The translations under genes were made by a program, and so were the position numbers. Below, one piece after another: positions 47,131 through 56,747 of a DNA stretch of 64,000 bases (positions are counted from its first letter, which is position 1; each line of letters starts with the position of its first letter). Under the pieces are notes generated by a model that saw only the letters and a program-made list of their open reading frames with translations, made no database searches and had not been told where the DNA came from. Source of the DNA: Streptomyces typhae (GTDB lineage: Bacteria > Actinomycetota > Actinomycetes > Streptomycetales > Streptomycetaceae); NCBI RefSeq assembly GCF_009755605.1, contig NZ_WPNZ01000004.1, positions 372,001 to 436,000 of the forward strand. Reading direction: 5' to 3'.

Positions 47131-47475
47131 CCGTCGGTCAAGGAGGGCGGAACGCCGGAGTCCGGGACGGAGCACGCGCCCGCCGCTCCGGCGCCCCCGC
47201 GCCTCTGGAGCACACCCCGCTCGACCGTCCGTTGAGACGCGCTCCGGTATTTCTCCACGAAGGGTTGAGGGGGTTCTCCGGAAATTGATCGGGTCACATG
47301 CCATGTAAACCCGTCAGGTGATCGATGGCCGCGGCGCGGCACCGACTGCAAAAATCATTGAAGCCGAACAGAGGGAATCCAGTGACCCATGGGAGCCCGG
47401 TTCTCTCTCTTTTCCGAGCGACGAGTGCTGCCCTTTGCTGCCCAGTGATGTCGATTGCCGCACCGGGGGAACGTC
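47131..47475. other. Divergent region between tetR and redD
   Basis: These 345 bases must hold the promoter for redD. Around 47280-47400 the sequence becomes less GC-rich (gaaattgatcgggtcac, gcaaaaatcattgaagccg), as expected for a regulated promoter. In S. coelicolor RedZ is known to activate redD. No gene is supported here. Confidence 0.55.
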
Positions 47476-48261
47476 ATGCACATCAATGTCCTGGGGCCCG
47501 TCTCCGTGGCCGCGGACGGAAAGCACCACGGAATTCAGTCGAACAAGGTGCGGGCCATGCTGGCCACGCTGGCGCTCGACGCGGGCCGGGCGGTCTCGCA
47601 CGCGGACCTCGCCGACGAACTCTGGGCGGGCCGGCCGCTCGGCAACACCCGCAACGCGCTCCAGGCACACGCCACCCGGCTGCGGAAGGCGCTGGACCGC
47701 CACCCCCCGGGGCGCCGCGGGACGACCGTGCTGCGGGCGGTGCGCGGCGGCTATCTGCTCGACGTGCCACCGGCCTGCGTCGACGGCAATCGCTTCCTGG
47801 ACCTCGCCACCCGGGGCGCCGCCGCGCTGTCCGTGCACCCCGAGCGCGCGATCGAGCTGCTCCAGGCGGGCCTGGAGCTCTGGCAGGGGCCCGCGCTCCT
47901 CGACGCCGGTGACGGGCTGCGCTGCCGGGGCGCCGCCGCGCTCTTCGACGAGCGGCGCCTGACCGCCTGGGAGGACCTGGTCCGCGCCCGGATCGCGGTC
48001 GAGGACACCTCACGGGCGGTGGCGGAGCTGCGCCGCCTGGTCGCCCAGCACCCGCTGCGCGAGCGCTTCTGCGAGCTCCTGATGCTCGCCCTGTACCGGA
48101 CGGGGCGGCAGGCGGACGCCCTGGAACTCTTCCACGCGACGCGGCGGCGCCTCGACGAGGAGCTGGGGGTGCGGCCGGGAATCGTGCTGCAACGGCGGCA
48201 CACGGAAATCCTTTCGCAGGATCCGGCGCTTTCCCTCTCCACCGCAACAGCCGCCCCGTGA
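47476..48261 (+). CDS. redD: SARP-family pathway activator (RedD)
   Basis: This 261-residue Streptomyces antibiotic regulatory protein has an OmpR-like winged HTH in residues 1-95 (INVLGPVSVAADGK, SNKVRAMLATLALDAGRAV, ALQAHATRLRKALDR) and a bacterial transcription activation domain in 100-250 (LDLATRGAAALSVHPERAIE, LVAQHPLRERFCELLMLALYRTGRQADALELFHATRRRLDEELGV in separate helices). ATG 47476 has GGGGGAA 7 nt upstream. It heads the prodiginine cluster in the position of redD and should bind heptamer direct repeats upstream of biosynthetic genes, such as the repeats before redX. Known regulators of this kind do not need phosphorylation. Confidence 0.92.
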   Translation: MHINVLGPVSVAADGKHHGIQSNKVRAMLATLALDAGRAVSHADLADELWAGRPLGNTRNALQAHATRLRKALDRHPPGRRGTTVLRAVRGGYLLDVPPACVDGNRFLDLATRGAAALSVHPERAIELLQAGLELWQGPALLDAGDGLRCRGAAALFDERRLTAWEDLVRARIAVEDTSRAVAELRRLVAQHPLRERFCELLMLALYRTGRQADALELFHATRRRLDEELGVRPGIVLQRRHTEILSQDPALSLSTATAAP

Positions 48262-48416
48262 GTCATTTCCCCTGCCACGGAACCCGTCCGGCATCACGTG
48301 TCACCATCCTCCGTCCCGCACCGGCGTGGATTTCGCCGCGCAGACGGGCCGGGACGGACCTCTCGGCTCATTTTCTCCACATCCTCTCCACGCATTTCTT
48401 TCGCTTGAGAGGTGTT

Positions 48417-48537
48417 GTTCTGGAACGCGTTGTTCTGGAACGTGTCGTTCTCCGCACGAAGGAGAGCTCGTTCTCCGCACGAAGGAGAGCTCGTTCTCCG
48501 CACGAAGGGGAGAGCGTTCTCCGCACGAAGGGAAGCG
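48417..48537. promoter_or_regulatory. Tandem repeats upstream of redX
   Basis: Two 15-bp units (gttctggaacgcgtt type, at 48417 and 48432) lead into four 23-bp units starting at 48446, 48469, 48492 and 48515 (cgttctccgcacgaaggaga plus gct). All share gttct. SARP regulators bind direct heptamer repeats on one DNA face; a 23-bp period is close to two helical turns. The array is the most likely RedD target for the redX promoter. The whole 48262-48576 gap holds no gene. Confidence 0.65.
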
Positions 48538-48576
48538 CAAGAGCGCGAACCCGCCGACGACCGCAGGAGCAGCCCC

Positions 48577-51492
48577 GTGACGACGTCCGATCCGCAAGCG
48601 CGCCGGGCCGGGCCCGCGCGGCCAGGGGAACCCGTCGCGATCGTCGGGATCGCCGCACTCGATCCGGGAGCCCTCGACGACGTCGTGGTCGACGTCGCCC
48701 GGTTCGGCATCCCGCCGCTCCAGGCGAGGTCCATGAACCGGATGCAGCTCCTCATGCTGGAGGCGGCCCGCCGGTGCCTCGCCGACGCGGGCCACCCGGA
48801 CCGGCCGCTGCCCGCCGAGCGCACCGACGTCCTGACCGGCCTGTGCTTCGCCCTCGACCGGCAGCACGCCAACGCCCTGCGCGTCGAACTGCCCCGGTAC
48901 GCACGCGAGGTGGAGCGCGCCGCGACCGCCGCGGGCGCGGACCCCGACAGCGCGGCACGCGCCGCGGACGAACTGCGCGGGACCCTCGCGCGCCGGCTCG
49001 GCGGATCGCCGCACGACCGGGTCGGCGAGATGGCGAGCACCATCCCCGCGCGGATCGCCGCGGCCTTCAAGCTGCGCGGCCGCACCCTCGCCGTGGAATC
49101 GGCGGAGGCCACCTCGTTCGTGGCCCTCGCGCAGGCGGTGCGGCAGCTGCGTACGGAGGTGTCGGACGCGGCCCTGGTACTCGCGGGGCAGCGCCGCGAA
49201 AGCCCGTACGTGGCGCGGGCGCTGGCCGCCAAGCTGCACGGGGAGCCCGTCTTCGGCACTTCGCGGCGGCCCGGCGCCGTGAGGCCACCCGGCGGCGGGC
49301 CGCCCGGCGCCGAGAGGCCCCCGGGCGCCGTGGGAACGCCCGCTCTTCCGCTCACCGAAGGCGTCGGTGCCGTCCTCCTCAAGCGGCTCTCGGACGCCGT
49401 GCGCGACGGGGACCGCGTCTACGCCACGATCCTCGACTGCACGCTCCGCCACGATCCGCGCCCCGGCTGCTTCCGGCCCTCGCGCTCCGCCGCGCTGCGA
49501 CGGCGCACGGCGGACGACTCGCTGCGGGCGGCGGGCGTCGACGCGGACAGCGTGCAGTACGTGGAGGCGGTGGAGTCCGCGATCGGGTCCGGCGTGGACG
49601 CCGGAGGTGCTCCCGTGGGCGGCGGCCGTCCGGTCGGCGGGGTCGTGCGGGGTGCCGGTGACGGTCGTGCCTTCGCGCACGCGGGCCTCGCCGCTCTGGT
49701 CAAGGTCGCGTCCGCGCTGCACGCCCGGAGGTATCCGGGTCCGGAGGGGGCCTGTGCCGTGTCCGCCGGTGCGTGTACGGGCGTGCCCTGGACGGCGGGC
49801 GTGCGGGCCGGGGTGCCGCGGCGGGCCGTGATCCACGGGGCTTCGCTCACCGGGACGTTCTGCCATCTGGTGCTGGAGGAACCCCCTGTCGTACCGCCGG
49901 GGCGGCCCGGTGCCGCGCCGACGGGCCCCGCGGGCAGGGCCCCGGCGCCGGGCCGTGCCGGGCGTGCCCTGCCGTGGCGCCCCCGGCGTGCCGTGCCCGT
50001 CGCGGTGGTCGGGCTCGGCGGGCGCTTCGCGGGGGCCGAGAACGCGGCCGGGTTCTGGCGCGTCGTCCAGTCGGGCCGCACCCGCATCGCCCCCGTGCCG
50101 GACAGCGTCCTCGACCGGGACCTGTACCACTCCCCCGGTGCCCTCAGCCTCACCCACACCTACACCGACCGGGGCGGCCACGTGCCGGTGCCCGCCGAGG
50201 CGCCGGAGGACCCGGCGGTGCTGCCGCCGCGGTACGCGGTGCTCGACGACGCGCAGCGCCTCGCGCTCACCGTCGCCGCGGAGCTGTTCGCGCCGTGGGG
50301 CACACGGGGGCGGCCCACCGGGCGCGGCGTCGTCGCCGTCGGCGGCACGCTCGGTCCCGCACGGGAACGGCGCGCCCACACCGGCCTCTTCCTGAGCGGC
50401 CTCGACGACACGGTCACCGGGCTCGCGGCACTCGCGGGCCTGTCGGCACTGCAACGCAAGAAGCTCCTGGAGCGGCTGCGGGAACGGACCGGCCCGAGCG
50501 GCCCGGCCACCGGGGCGGACCGGGGCGGGGACAGCGACGCGCTCGCCCCCGCACTCCTCGACGGCTGCCTGGCCAGCGGTGTCGCCGCGCTGCTCGCCAA
50601 CGAGTACGGGCTCGACGCGGTGCCGCTCGCCGTGGAGGCCGCCTGCGCGTCCTCGCTCGCCGCACTCGACATCGCCGTCGGCGAGCTGCGCTCGGGCACC
50701 GCGGACTACGCCGTCGCGGGCGGCGTCGAACTCGCCTGCTCCGTACGGGACATGGTGCTGTGCTCGGCGCTGGGACTGCTCTCGCACAGCACGAACGCCC
50801 CGTTCGACGCGGCGGCGGACGGGTTCACACCGGGTGACGGCTGCGGCCTCTTCCTCCTCAAGCGGTACGACGACGCGGTGCGCGACGGCGACCCGGTGCA
50901 CGGTGTGATCCGGGCCGTGGGCGCGTCCAACGACGCCAAGTCACTCATCGCACCGGACGTCGACGGGCAGGTGCGTGCCATGCAACGCGCCTTCGCCCAG
51001 GTCGACTTCGAGCCCTGCACCGTCGACTACCTGGAAGCGCACGGCACCGGCACCAAGGTCGGCGACCGCGTCGAGATCGCGGCGGCGGCCCGTCTCTACG
51101 CGGGCGGGCCGCGAGCCGAACCCCTGCGCATCGGCTCTGCGAAGTCGTTTTTCGGCCACACCTTCGCGGCGGCGGGCAGCGCCGGACTGCTGCGCACCCT
51201 GCTCGCCCTGCGCGCGGCGACGCTGCCACCCAACACCGCGCTGCACACGCTCAATCCGGCCCTCGGTCTCGCCGCGATCCCCGCCGAGATCCTCACCAGG
51301 GCCGCACCGTGGACCCGGCCGCCCGGCCGGCCGCGGCGCGCGGCCGTCAGCTCCTTCGGCACCGGCGGCATCAACTACCACGTCCTCGTCGAGGAGCACC
51401 GCGAGGACCACTACGACCGGGACGACCACTACGACCGCTACGACCGCTACGACCGCTACGACCACTACGACGTCCGGGAAGAGAGGGCCTGA
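48577..51492 (+). CDS. redX: RedX/PigJ-type double ketosynthase
   Basis: This 971-residue protein has two ketosynthase-like domains. In the first (about 15-460) the nucleophile Cys is replaced: the site reads AVESAEATS with Glu177, and the HGTGT motif is lost. In the second (about 480-945) Cys690 in EAACASSLA, His822 in [11 protein letters not shown] and His861 in [10 protein letters not shown] are intact. RedX condenses the pyrrole-2-carboxyl-PCP with malonyl-ACP on RedN to build the bipyrrole. The first domain would act like a chain-length-factor partner. The C-terminus is a His/Tyr/Asp/Arg repeat tail (HYDR units). GTG 48577 has AGGAG 6 nt upstream. Confidence 0.92.
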   Translation: MTTSDPQARRAGPARPGEPVAIVGIAALDPGALDDVVVDVARFGIPPLQARSMNRMQLLMLEAARRCLADAGHPDRPLPAERTDVLTGLCFALDRQHANALRVELPRYAREVERAATAAGADPDSAARAADELRGTLARRLGGSPHDRVGEMASTIPARIAAAFKLRGRTLAVESAEATSFVALAQAVRQLRTEVSDAALVLAGQRRESPYVARALAAKLHGEPVFGTSRRPGAVRPPGGGPPGAERPPGAVGTPALPLTEGVGAVLLKRLSDAVRDGDRVYATILDCTLRHDPRPGCFRPSRSAALRRRTADDSLRAAGVDADSVQYVEAVESAIGSGVDAGGAPVGGGRPVGGVVRGAGDGRAFAHAGLAALVKVASALHARRYPGPEGACAVSAGACTGVPWTAGVRAGVPRRAVIHGASLTGTFCHLVLEEPPVVPPGRPGAAPTGPAGRAPAPGRAGRALPWRPRRAVPVAVVGLGGRFAGAENAAGFWRVVQSGRTRIAPVPDSVLDRDLYHSPGALSLTHTYTDRGGHVPVPAEAPEDPAVLPPRYAVLDDAQRLALTVAAELFAPWGTRGRPTGRGVVAVGGTLGPARERRAHTGLFLSGLDDTVTGLAALAGLSALQRKKLLERLRERTGPSGPATGADRGGDSDALAPALLDGCLASGVAALLANEYGLDAVPLAVEAACASSLAALDIAVGELRSGTADYAVAGGVELACSVRDMVLCSALGLLSHSTNAPFDAAADGFTPGDGCGLFLLKRYDDAVRDGDPVHGVIRAVGASNDAKSLIAPDVDGQVRAMQRAFAQVDFEPCTVDYLEAHGTGTKVGDRVEIAAAARLYAGGPRAEPLRIGSAKSFFGHTFAAAGSAGLLRTLLALRAATLPPNTALHTLNPALGLAAIPAEILTRAAPWTRPPGRPRRAAVSSFGTGGINYHVLVEEHREDHYDRDDHYDRYDRYDRYDHYDVREERA
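51407..51474. repeat. 9-bp repeats coding the RedX tail
   Basis: Units of the type ctacgaccg or ctacgacca recur seven to eight times at the 3' end of redX, giving a Tyr-Asp-Arg/His run. The array stays in frame and ends 16 nt before the redX stop. Confidence 0.8.
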
Positions 51493-51497
51493 CCGCG

Positions 51498-52760
51498 ATG
51501 AGCCTCATCCACGACACCACGGCCGAGGCCGAGACGCGGGAGATGTGCCGCGCGGTGGAGCAGTTCGCCCGGCGCGAGCTCGGCGAACCGCCGCAGCCGA
51601 CGGACCACGCGGAGTTCCGGCGGCGCTGGCTGCTCGCGGGCAGACAGGGCCTCGTCGGCAGTGTCGTACCGGAGCGCTACGGCGGCAGCGGTCTGGACGC
51701 CGTGGCGGCGACGGCCGTCCTGGAGGCCCTCGGCCACGGCACGCCCGACACCGGGTTCGCGTTCTCCGTCGCCGCGCACCTGTTCGCCGCGGTGATGCCG
51801 ATCGTGGAGTTCGGCACCGAGGAGCAGAAGCAGCGCTGGCTGCCCGCGCTCTGCTCGGGCGAGCGGATCGCCGCGCACGGCATCACGGAGCCCGAAGCCG
51901 GTTCGGACACGCTCGCCCTGCGGACACGGGCGGTGCGCCAGGGCGACCACTACGTCCTCGACGGCGCCAAGGCGTTCACGACGAACGCCCCCGTGGCGGA
52001 CGTCTTCGTGGTGCAGGCGGTGACGACACCCGGCGGGGGCTTCTTCGGGCTCACGGCGTTCTGCGTCGAGGCCGACACGCCGGGGCTCACGGTCGGGCCC
52101 CCGTACGACAAGGTGGGTCTTCGCGGCTCACCGACGGCGGATGTGCGGCTCGACGGGTGCGTGGTGCCCGCGGACCACGTCATCGGCGCCGAGGGCGCGG
52201 GGGCCGGTGTCTTCGCCGGGTCGATGAAGTGGGAGCGCACCTGTCTGTTCGCGGCGTATCTGGGCGCGATGCGGCGGGTCGTGGAGTCCACCGTCGAGCA
52301 TGTGCGCGAGCGCGAGCAGTTCGGCGCGCCCATCGGGACCTTCCAGGCCGTGAGCCACCGCGTCGTCGACATGGTGCTCGCCCTGGAGTCGGCGCGGCTG
52401 CTCCTGGACAAGGCGGCGCGAGGGCTCGCCGGGGGCAGCGAGGACGAGGTCGCGCCCGCCCTCGCCAAGCTCGCCGTGAGCGAGGCGGCCGTGCGGATCG
52501 GGCTCGACGCCGTCCAGCTGAGGGGCGCGCTCGGCGTCCTGACCGGCGGTGACGCCGAGACGTTGCTGCGGGACGCGCTGCCCTCCCGCATCTTCTCCGG
52601 GACCAACGAGATCCAGAAGAACAACATCGCCCGCGCGCTCGGCCTCGGTGGCAGCCGCCGAACGCCGCGCCGCCGCGCCGCCGCCACGCCCGGCCGCGCC
52701 ACCGACCCCCGACCGCCCCACCGACCGACTCACCGACCGACTCACCGACCGACTGACTGA
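51498..52760 (+). CDS. redW: L-prolyl-PCP dehydrogenase (RedW/PigA)
   Basis: This 420-residue acyl-CoA-dehydrogenase-type flavoprotein oxidises L-prolyl bound to the carrier protein RedO to pyrrole-2-carboxyl-PCP, using FAD. The FAD-binding segments [28 protein letters not shown] and a C-terminal [20 protein letters not shown] are typical; the catalytic base position lies in [20 protein letters not shown] sequence near residue 345. The last 40 residues are basic and end in Arg-Pro-Thr-His repeats. ATG 51498 follows the redX stop by 5 nt, so co-translation is likely. Confidence 0.92.
   Translation: MSLIHDTTAEAETREMCRAVEQFARRELGEPPQPTDHAEFRRRWLLAGRQGLVGSVVPERYGGSGLDAVAATAVLEALGHGTPDTGFAFSVAAHLFAAVMPIVEFGTEEQKQRWLPALCSGERIAAHGITEPEAGSDTLALRTRAVRQGDHYVLDGAKAFTTNAPVADVFVVQAVTTPGGGFFGLTAFCVEADTPGLTVGPPYDKVGLRGSPTADVRLDGCVVPADHVIGAEGAGAGVFAGSMKWERTCLFAAYLGAMRRVVESTVEHVREREQFGAPIGTFQAVSHRVVDMVLALESARLLLDKAARGLAGGSEDEVAPALAKLAVSEAAVRIGLDAVQLRGALGVLTGGDAETLLRDALPSRIFSGTNEIQKNNIARALGLGGSRRTPRRRAAATPGRATDPRPPHRPTHRPTHRPTD
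52706..52755. repeat. 12-bp repeats at the redW 3' end
   Basis: The unit cgaccgactcac repeats three to four times over these bases, coding Arg-Pro-Thr-His in redW. The run ends at the redW stop (52758-52760), just before the redY start. Confidence 0.8.
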
Positions 52761-52764
52761 CGGG

Positions 52765-53133
52765 ATGTCACCCACCATGTCCTCCAGCGCCCCCGAGCAC
52801 AGCTCCGCCGCCTCGACCGTCATCGTGCACCGCATCCGTCTGCGCGAGGGCGTGACGCCGGAGCGCTTCGAGTCCTGGGTCCGGGACGTCGACTACGCGA
52901 CCTGCCCGCGACTGCCGGGCGTCGTGGCGTTCACGGTGCTGCGCGTGCCCGCCGCCGAGGCCGCGGCGCCCGGCGAGTACTTCGAGATCATCGAGGTGAC
53001 CGGCCGGGAGGCCTTCGAACGCGATATGCAAAGCGAGCCATTCCGTCGACTGGTCGCCGATTTCGAGAAGATGGCCGTGGTGGTGGCCGAGTCGACCGGA
53101 GACCGAGTGGGTTCCGGATACCGGTCCCACTGA
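52765..53133 (+). CDS. redY: RedY/PigK-like ABM-domain protein
   Basis: This 122-residue protein has a single antibiotic biosynthesis monooxygenase (dimeric ferredoxin-like) fold: VIVHRIRLREGVTPERFESWV, CPRLPGVVAFTVLRV, GEYFEIIEVTG, DMQSEPFRRLVADFEKMAVVV. In prodiginine clusters the homologue (RedY, PigK) is needed for good pyrrole and bipyrrole formation, without a defined reaction. It begins 4 nt after redW and ends convergent with redZ. An alternative ATG at 52777 would remove four residues. Gene order supports the name. Confidence 0.82.
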   Translation: MSPTMSSSAPEHSSAASTVIVHRIRLREGVTPERFESWVRDVDYATCPRLPGVVAFTVLRVPAAEAAAPGEYFEIIEVTGREAFERDMQSEPFRRLVADFEKMAVVVAESTGDRVGSGYRSH

Positions 53134-53221
53134 TGTTGCGAACCGAAAAACCGGGCGGTCGCACCGGTCCGGGAAACTCGCGGAGAATATGTTGAGGCGC
53201 CCCGATCGTGGGCACTTCCGT

Positions 53222-53899
53222 TCACCCTTCTTGACCGCGGAATTCCGTGGTCCGCCCAATGGCCGCCATTAATCCTGTTTCATAGGCAATGGCGACTGCC
53301 TGGGCGCGTGTGCTCACACCCATCTTGCGGAGCACATGGTGGACATGGGATCGCACGGTCGCGAGTGACACCGACAGTTCCTCGGCGACTTCCGCATTCG
53401 ACTTGCCCTGCGCGAGCAGCACGATCACCTCGGACTCGCGCGGCGTGAGCTCCGCCGCCATCTGCGCGGTACGGCTCGTCCACCCCGGCCGCTCGGGCAG
53501 CCGCTGCAGGCTGCGCCGGGCGGCGGCGGGCATCACCATGGTGGCGCCCGCGCTCACCGTGCGGAGCACGTGGATCAGGTCGTCCGCCGAGGAGTCCGGG
53601 GCGAGGACCGCTCGGACGCCGATGCACAGGGCCTCGACGGAGCGGTGCGCGGACTCGGCCTTGGCGATGAGGACGATCTTCGTGCGGGAGGCGAGCTCGG
53701 CGAGCTCGCGCTTGTCGTCCAGGCCGAGCGCGGGGGCCACCACGATCATGACGTGGGGTGCCATCTCGGCGACGGCCGCGGCGGATTCGCGGCCGGTGGC
53801 AAAGCCCGTGACCTCGATGTCCGGCTGCTGATCGAGCAGCGCACGCATCGCCGCGGACATGATCGACTCATCGCAGCACACCAGGACGCGGATCTTCAT
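53222..53899 (-). CDS. redZ: Orphan response regulator RedZ with a TTA codon
   Basis: This 225-residue LuxR/NarL-type regulator resembles RedZ, which in S. coelicolor activates redD. The C-terminal HTH (LTPRESEVIVLLAQGKSNAEVAEEL, ATVRSHVHHVLRKMGV) is complete. The receiver domain is atypical: the phospho-acceptor Asp position reads VMIVVAPAL, with hydrophobic residues where Asp is expected, and the Thr/Ser switch position has Ala in IVLIAKAES. So control is probably by ligand or level, not by phosphorylation. A TTA codon lies at 53270-53272 (Leu in ETGLMAA). ATG 53899 has GTGAGG 11 nt upstream. It is convergent with redY. Confidence 0.88.
   Translation of the reverse strand: MKIRVLVCCDESIMSAAMRALLDQQPDIEVTGFATGRESAAAVAEMAPHVMIVVAPALGLDDKRELAELASRTKIVLIAKAESAHRSVEALCIGVRAVLAPDSSADDLIHVLRTVSAGATMVMPAAARRSLQRLPERPGWTSRTAQMAAELTPRESEVIVLLAQGKSNAEVAEELSVSLATVRSHVHHVLRKMGVSTRAQAVAIAYETGLMAAIGRTTEFRGQEG
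53270..53272 (-). other. TTA leucine codon in redZ
   Basis: The triplet reads TTA in the redZ frame, 16 codons before its stop codon. TTA is rare in Streptomyces and needs the bldA tRNA, so it would tie the cluster to the developmental programme as known for redZ of S. coelicolor. Confidence 0.9.
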
Positions 53900-54317
53900 G
53901 GGTCGCCGCCTCACCGCATCCCGGTCGACGGCGTCCCGCCGCCGCGCCGGCAGCGCCGGACCGCGTCTCCCGTCACGGCAGCATGCCCGAGCAGGCCGGC
54001 CGCACCGGTGCGACGGTGACTTTCGGAAGGTGCTCCTTGCAGCAGTTCCTCATCTCGCCGCCCCCTGTGGAATGACACGACCATGCGCCTTCGGTACCCC
54101 TTGTCGCTGCTGCCCGTAAACGAGTCCGTCGCATGTTCGAATCTGCTTCGAATCTGCGATTTACACTGCCCCTCCTTCACTCTGCCGACGTATCGGGGCA
54201 GACGCGCGAGTGCGGGATATTCCGTCCGCACTGCAACAGTATGTGGGCGCAACTGGCCTTGGGGCGAGGATTATTGGAAGAAGCACAAGAATGGCTCGAA
54301 ACGGCGCGGGACGAAAG
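53900..54317. other. Gap between redV and redZ
   Basis: No gene is supported over these 418 bases. The redZ promoter must lie here. The segment 54100-54280 is clearly less GC-rich than the cluster (gttcgaatctgcttcgaatctgcgatttac), containing the direct repeat ttcgaatctgc twice. The right end is the 3' end of the leftward redV gene. Confidence 0.6.
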
Positions 54318-55943
54318 TCAGATCGTCCGTATGGAGGCGCCCGCGGGTCGCCTCGGGGAGCTCGGGAACTCGGCGGTCGGCCACCCCACGCGGCTCACGA
54401 AGAAGGCACGCCCAGGAATACCGAGACGCGACTGGAGGGCGGCGCGCACGTCGTCGTGCTGGAGTACGACGCTCACAGGATGCAGGGCGAGTCCGGCGCG
54501 CGTCGCGCACAGCCAGTAATCGGCCAGTCGCGCTCCGCCCTTGACGGCGTCCGCGAGTGTGGGCGTGTCCTCGGGCGCCGGCGTCCTTCCGGTCGTCGGC
54601 GCGCCCTGGGTCGTCGGGGCCCCGCCGGCCGTCGGTGTGCGCCGGGTGAAGCTCATCGCGACGACGGCGGGGGTGGGCCGTACGACGTCGGCGAGCCTGC
54701 GGGCCAGCAGCCGGTCGTAGCCCGCACGGCCGAGCAGGCGCATCGTCGCCGGGGCGAGTGCCACGCGCAGGGCCTGCCTGCGCGGCCACGGCAGCGGCCC
54801 GAAGAGCTGGTCGAGGGCGAACCCGTCACCGCGCGCGGCCGCCGCCGCAGCGGTGGGCCGCAGGTAGGCGTGGGTCTCGCGCCAGGCCGCGCGGTGGCTG
54901 AAGTCGCGACCCCCGTACCGCGCCACGAGATCCGCGAACGCCGCGCGGTCGGCTTCGGAGGTCAGATGCCGTACGCCGACCTCGGCGCCGCGGGCCGCGC
55001 CGCACCCCGACGGGGTCGTCAGGCCGTCGAGGAGAGCGGGGCGTACGGGGTGGGGGCGGTAGGGCGCCCGGTTGGTGCGGCGCGCTCTGGCGGTGGCGCG
55101 CAGGGCGGCCAGTTCGCCGGCCGGCTCGCCCGGGGGCTGGCCGGTCGGCTCGCCCGGGGGCTGGCCGGTGAGCTCGCCGATGGGCTTTCCGGCGGGCTTT
55201 CCGGCGGGCTCACCGGTACGCTCCGCCGGTCCGGTCGGCGTCCGTGCCGCCGGTCCGGTCCCCGTACGTGCCGCCGTCCCGGTCGCCGTCCATGCCGCCG
55301 TCCCGGTCCCTGTACGTGCCGCCGTCCCGGTCCCCGTCCATGCCGCCGTCCCGGTCGCCGTCCGTGCCGTCGGGCGCAGCCGCGCCACGCACAGGGCCGC
55401 CCAGGCGCGGGGCCAGGCGGTGCCCGGCAGCTCCATGCCGGGGGCGGGGTCGCCCTCCGCCGGTCCCGCGGCGAAGCGCAGCGCGTCCGCGGTCCAGCCC
55501 TGCGCGTCCAGGGCCCGCAGCAGGAGCTGCCCGTACAGGCCGCAGCTGAGGAGCATCTCGACGGCGTGGGCGGGCAGGGAGCGGAGGCTGCGGTCACGGT
55601 CGAGCCCGAGGACGAGGTACTCACACGTTCCGTCACCGTCCTCGCCGCCGGGAGCCGGTCCGCCGCCGACAGCCGGTTCGCCACCTGGCCCCGCCAGCAG
55701 TCGCGCCGCCACCGCCCGCGACGCGCTGCCGCGTGCCCACGCGAGCGCCCAGGGCTGGCAGTTGTGGGACGAGGGGCTGAGTACGGCGATCCGGGCGGCC
55801 ACGTCGAGGGCGTCGGCGAAGGGGACGGGTCCGGCCGTGGCGGGAGTGACAGCCGAGGCAGCCGGACGTGCCGCGCCGGGGTGAGCAGGGCGGTCGGGGT
55901 GGGCGGGGTGGGCGTCGGTATGAGAGGTCCGTTCCGTGGGCAT
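54318..55943 (-). CDS. redV: RedV/PigM-type nitroreductase-fold oxidase
   Basis: This 541-residue protein of the nitroreductase (FMN) fold matches RedV/PigM, which oxidises the bipyrrole alcohol toward the aldehyde. The N-terminal AARIAVLSPSSHNCQPWALAW is the family's FMN-binding start, and ARRTNRAPYRPHPV, GRDFSHRAAWRETHAYLRP and VSVVLQHDDVRAAL follow. A repeat region of Thr-Gly-Thr-Ala-Ala and Gly-Glu-Pro blocks (about 190-300) breaks the domain and lengthens it well past usual size. ATG 55943 has GAGGAG about 9 nt upstream. It is followed upstream by redU on the same strand. Confidence 0.82.
   Translation of the reverse strand: MPTERTSHTDAHPAHPDRPAHPGAARPAASAVTPATAGPVPFADALDVAARIAVLSPSSHNCQPWALAWARGSASRAVAARLLAGPGGEPAVGGGPAPGGEDGDGTCEYLVLGLDRDRSLRSLPAHAVEMLLSCGLYGQLLLRALDAQGWTADALRFAAGPAEGDPAPGMELPGTAWPRAWAALCVARLRPTARTATGTAAWTGTGTAARTGTGTAAWTATGTAARTGTGPAARTPTGPAERTGEPAGKPAGKPIGELTGQPPGEPTGQPPGEPAGELAALRATARARRTNRAPYRPHPVRPALLDGLTTPSGCGAARGAEVGVRHLTSEADRAAFADLVARYGGRDFSHRAAWRETHAYLRPTAAAAAARGDGFALDQLFGPLPWPRRQALRVALAPATMRLLGRAGYDRLLARRLADVVRPTPAVVAMSFTRRTPTAGGAPTTQGAPTTGRTPAPEDTPTLADAVKGGARLADYWLCATRAGLALHPVSVVLQHDDVRAALQSRLGIPGRAFFVSRVGWPTAEFPSSPRRPAGASIRTI
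55120..55370. repeat. In-frame repeat expansion within redV
   Basis: Two arrays adjoin: ctcgcccgggggctggccgg-type units (about 55120-55200) and 18-bp units of the type gccgtcccggtccccgtc (about 55225-55370). They code Gly-Glu-Pro-Thr/Ala and Thr-Gly-Thr-Ala-Ala-Trp/Arg series respectively. The frame is preserved. Confidence 0.8.
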
Positions 55944-55981
55944 CGTCGTGTTCTCCTCTTCTCCTCGTTTCCTCGTCTCCT

Positions 55982-56743
55982 CTAACTCCACATAAGAGCG
56001 AGGGAGTAGCCGTCCACCTCTCTGGCCCAGCTGTCCAGGCGGGCGGCGTTCGCGGTGGGGGCGTAGCGGCGCAGCCCGGGGCCAGGGCGCCAGGAGAAGC
56101 GGCCGTCGGCACGCCAGGCGGTGAGTTCGACCTCCCGGGTGTCGACGCGCAGGCCGAAGCCGAAGTGCTTGAGCACGGCCTCCTTGCAGGCCCAGCGCAG
56201 CGACAGCGGCATGGTGGCGAGCAGGGGGCAGCCGGGTGCGGTCGGGGTCAGCAGCTCGGCGAGCGCCCGGGGCACCTGCCGGGTGCGTTCCAGGTCTATG
56301 CCGAGCGTACGGGGGCCGCAGGCGGCCACGGCCAGGTCGCCGGAGTGGGTGAGGCCGACCTGCACCGGCGCGTTCACCATCGGCTTGCCCGCCCGGATGC
56401 CCCGGGGCACCGCGTCCACGCGCACGTCCCGGGTGCGTACGTGCACGCCGTCGTGGCGGCGCAGATACGCGCTGACACCGTACTTGAGGGCGAGGCGCCC
56501 GGCCGTCCACTCCACGCGCCGCTTGGGCACGGGGAGTTCGGCGGCGCGGGCCGCCTCGTCGGCGGACAGGTGCCTGGCCTGGAGGGCCGCGCGGTCCTCG
56601 TCGCCGAGGGACCGCATCCAGGCGATGGACACGACGGCCAGCGTCAGGGGGCCGCGGACGTGGGTGACGCGCAGCGGGCGGGCGGGGTCGAGGGTCACGC
56701 CGTCGTCGGGACGGGGTGCCGCGGTACGCGCGAGGAGGGCCAT
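55982..56743 (-). CDS. redU: 4'-phosphopantetheinyl transferase (RedU)
   Basis: RedU attaches the phosphopantetheine arm of CoA to a conserved Ser of acyl and peptidyl carrier proteins, here RedO, RedQ and RedN. The 253-residue protein has KRRVEWTAGRLALKYGVSAYL, the Mg-binding GIDLE near residue 150 and WACKEAVLKHFGFGLRVDTREV, the classic motifs of the Sfp family. It is 4 nt downstream of the redT-like gene and 38 nt upstream of redV, all leftward. The catalytic Asp and Glu are present. In S. coelicolor the equivalent activates the RedO carrier. Confidence 0.93.
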   Translation of the reverse strand: MALLARTAAPRPDDGVTLDPARPLRVTHVRGPLTLAVVSIAWMRSLGDEDRAALQARHLSADEAARAAELPVPKRRVEWTAGRLALKYGVSAYLRRHDGVHVRTRDVRVDAVPRGIRAGKPMVNAPVQVGLTHSGDLAVAACGPRTLGIDLERTRQVPRALAELLTPTAPGCPLLATMPLSLRWACKEAVLKHFGFGLRVDTREVELTAWRADGRFSWRPGPGLRRYAPTANAARLDSWAREVDGYSLALMWS

Positions 56744-56747
56744 GGGG

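Noticed and set aside
48577..51492. Polyunsaturated fatty acid synthase KS-CLF protein
   Set aside because: No ACP series, AT or DH domains follow, and the neighbours are all red genes, so RedX is the better reading.
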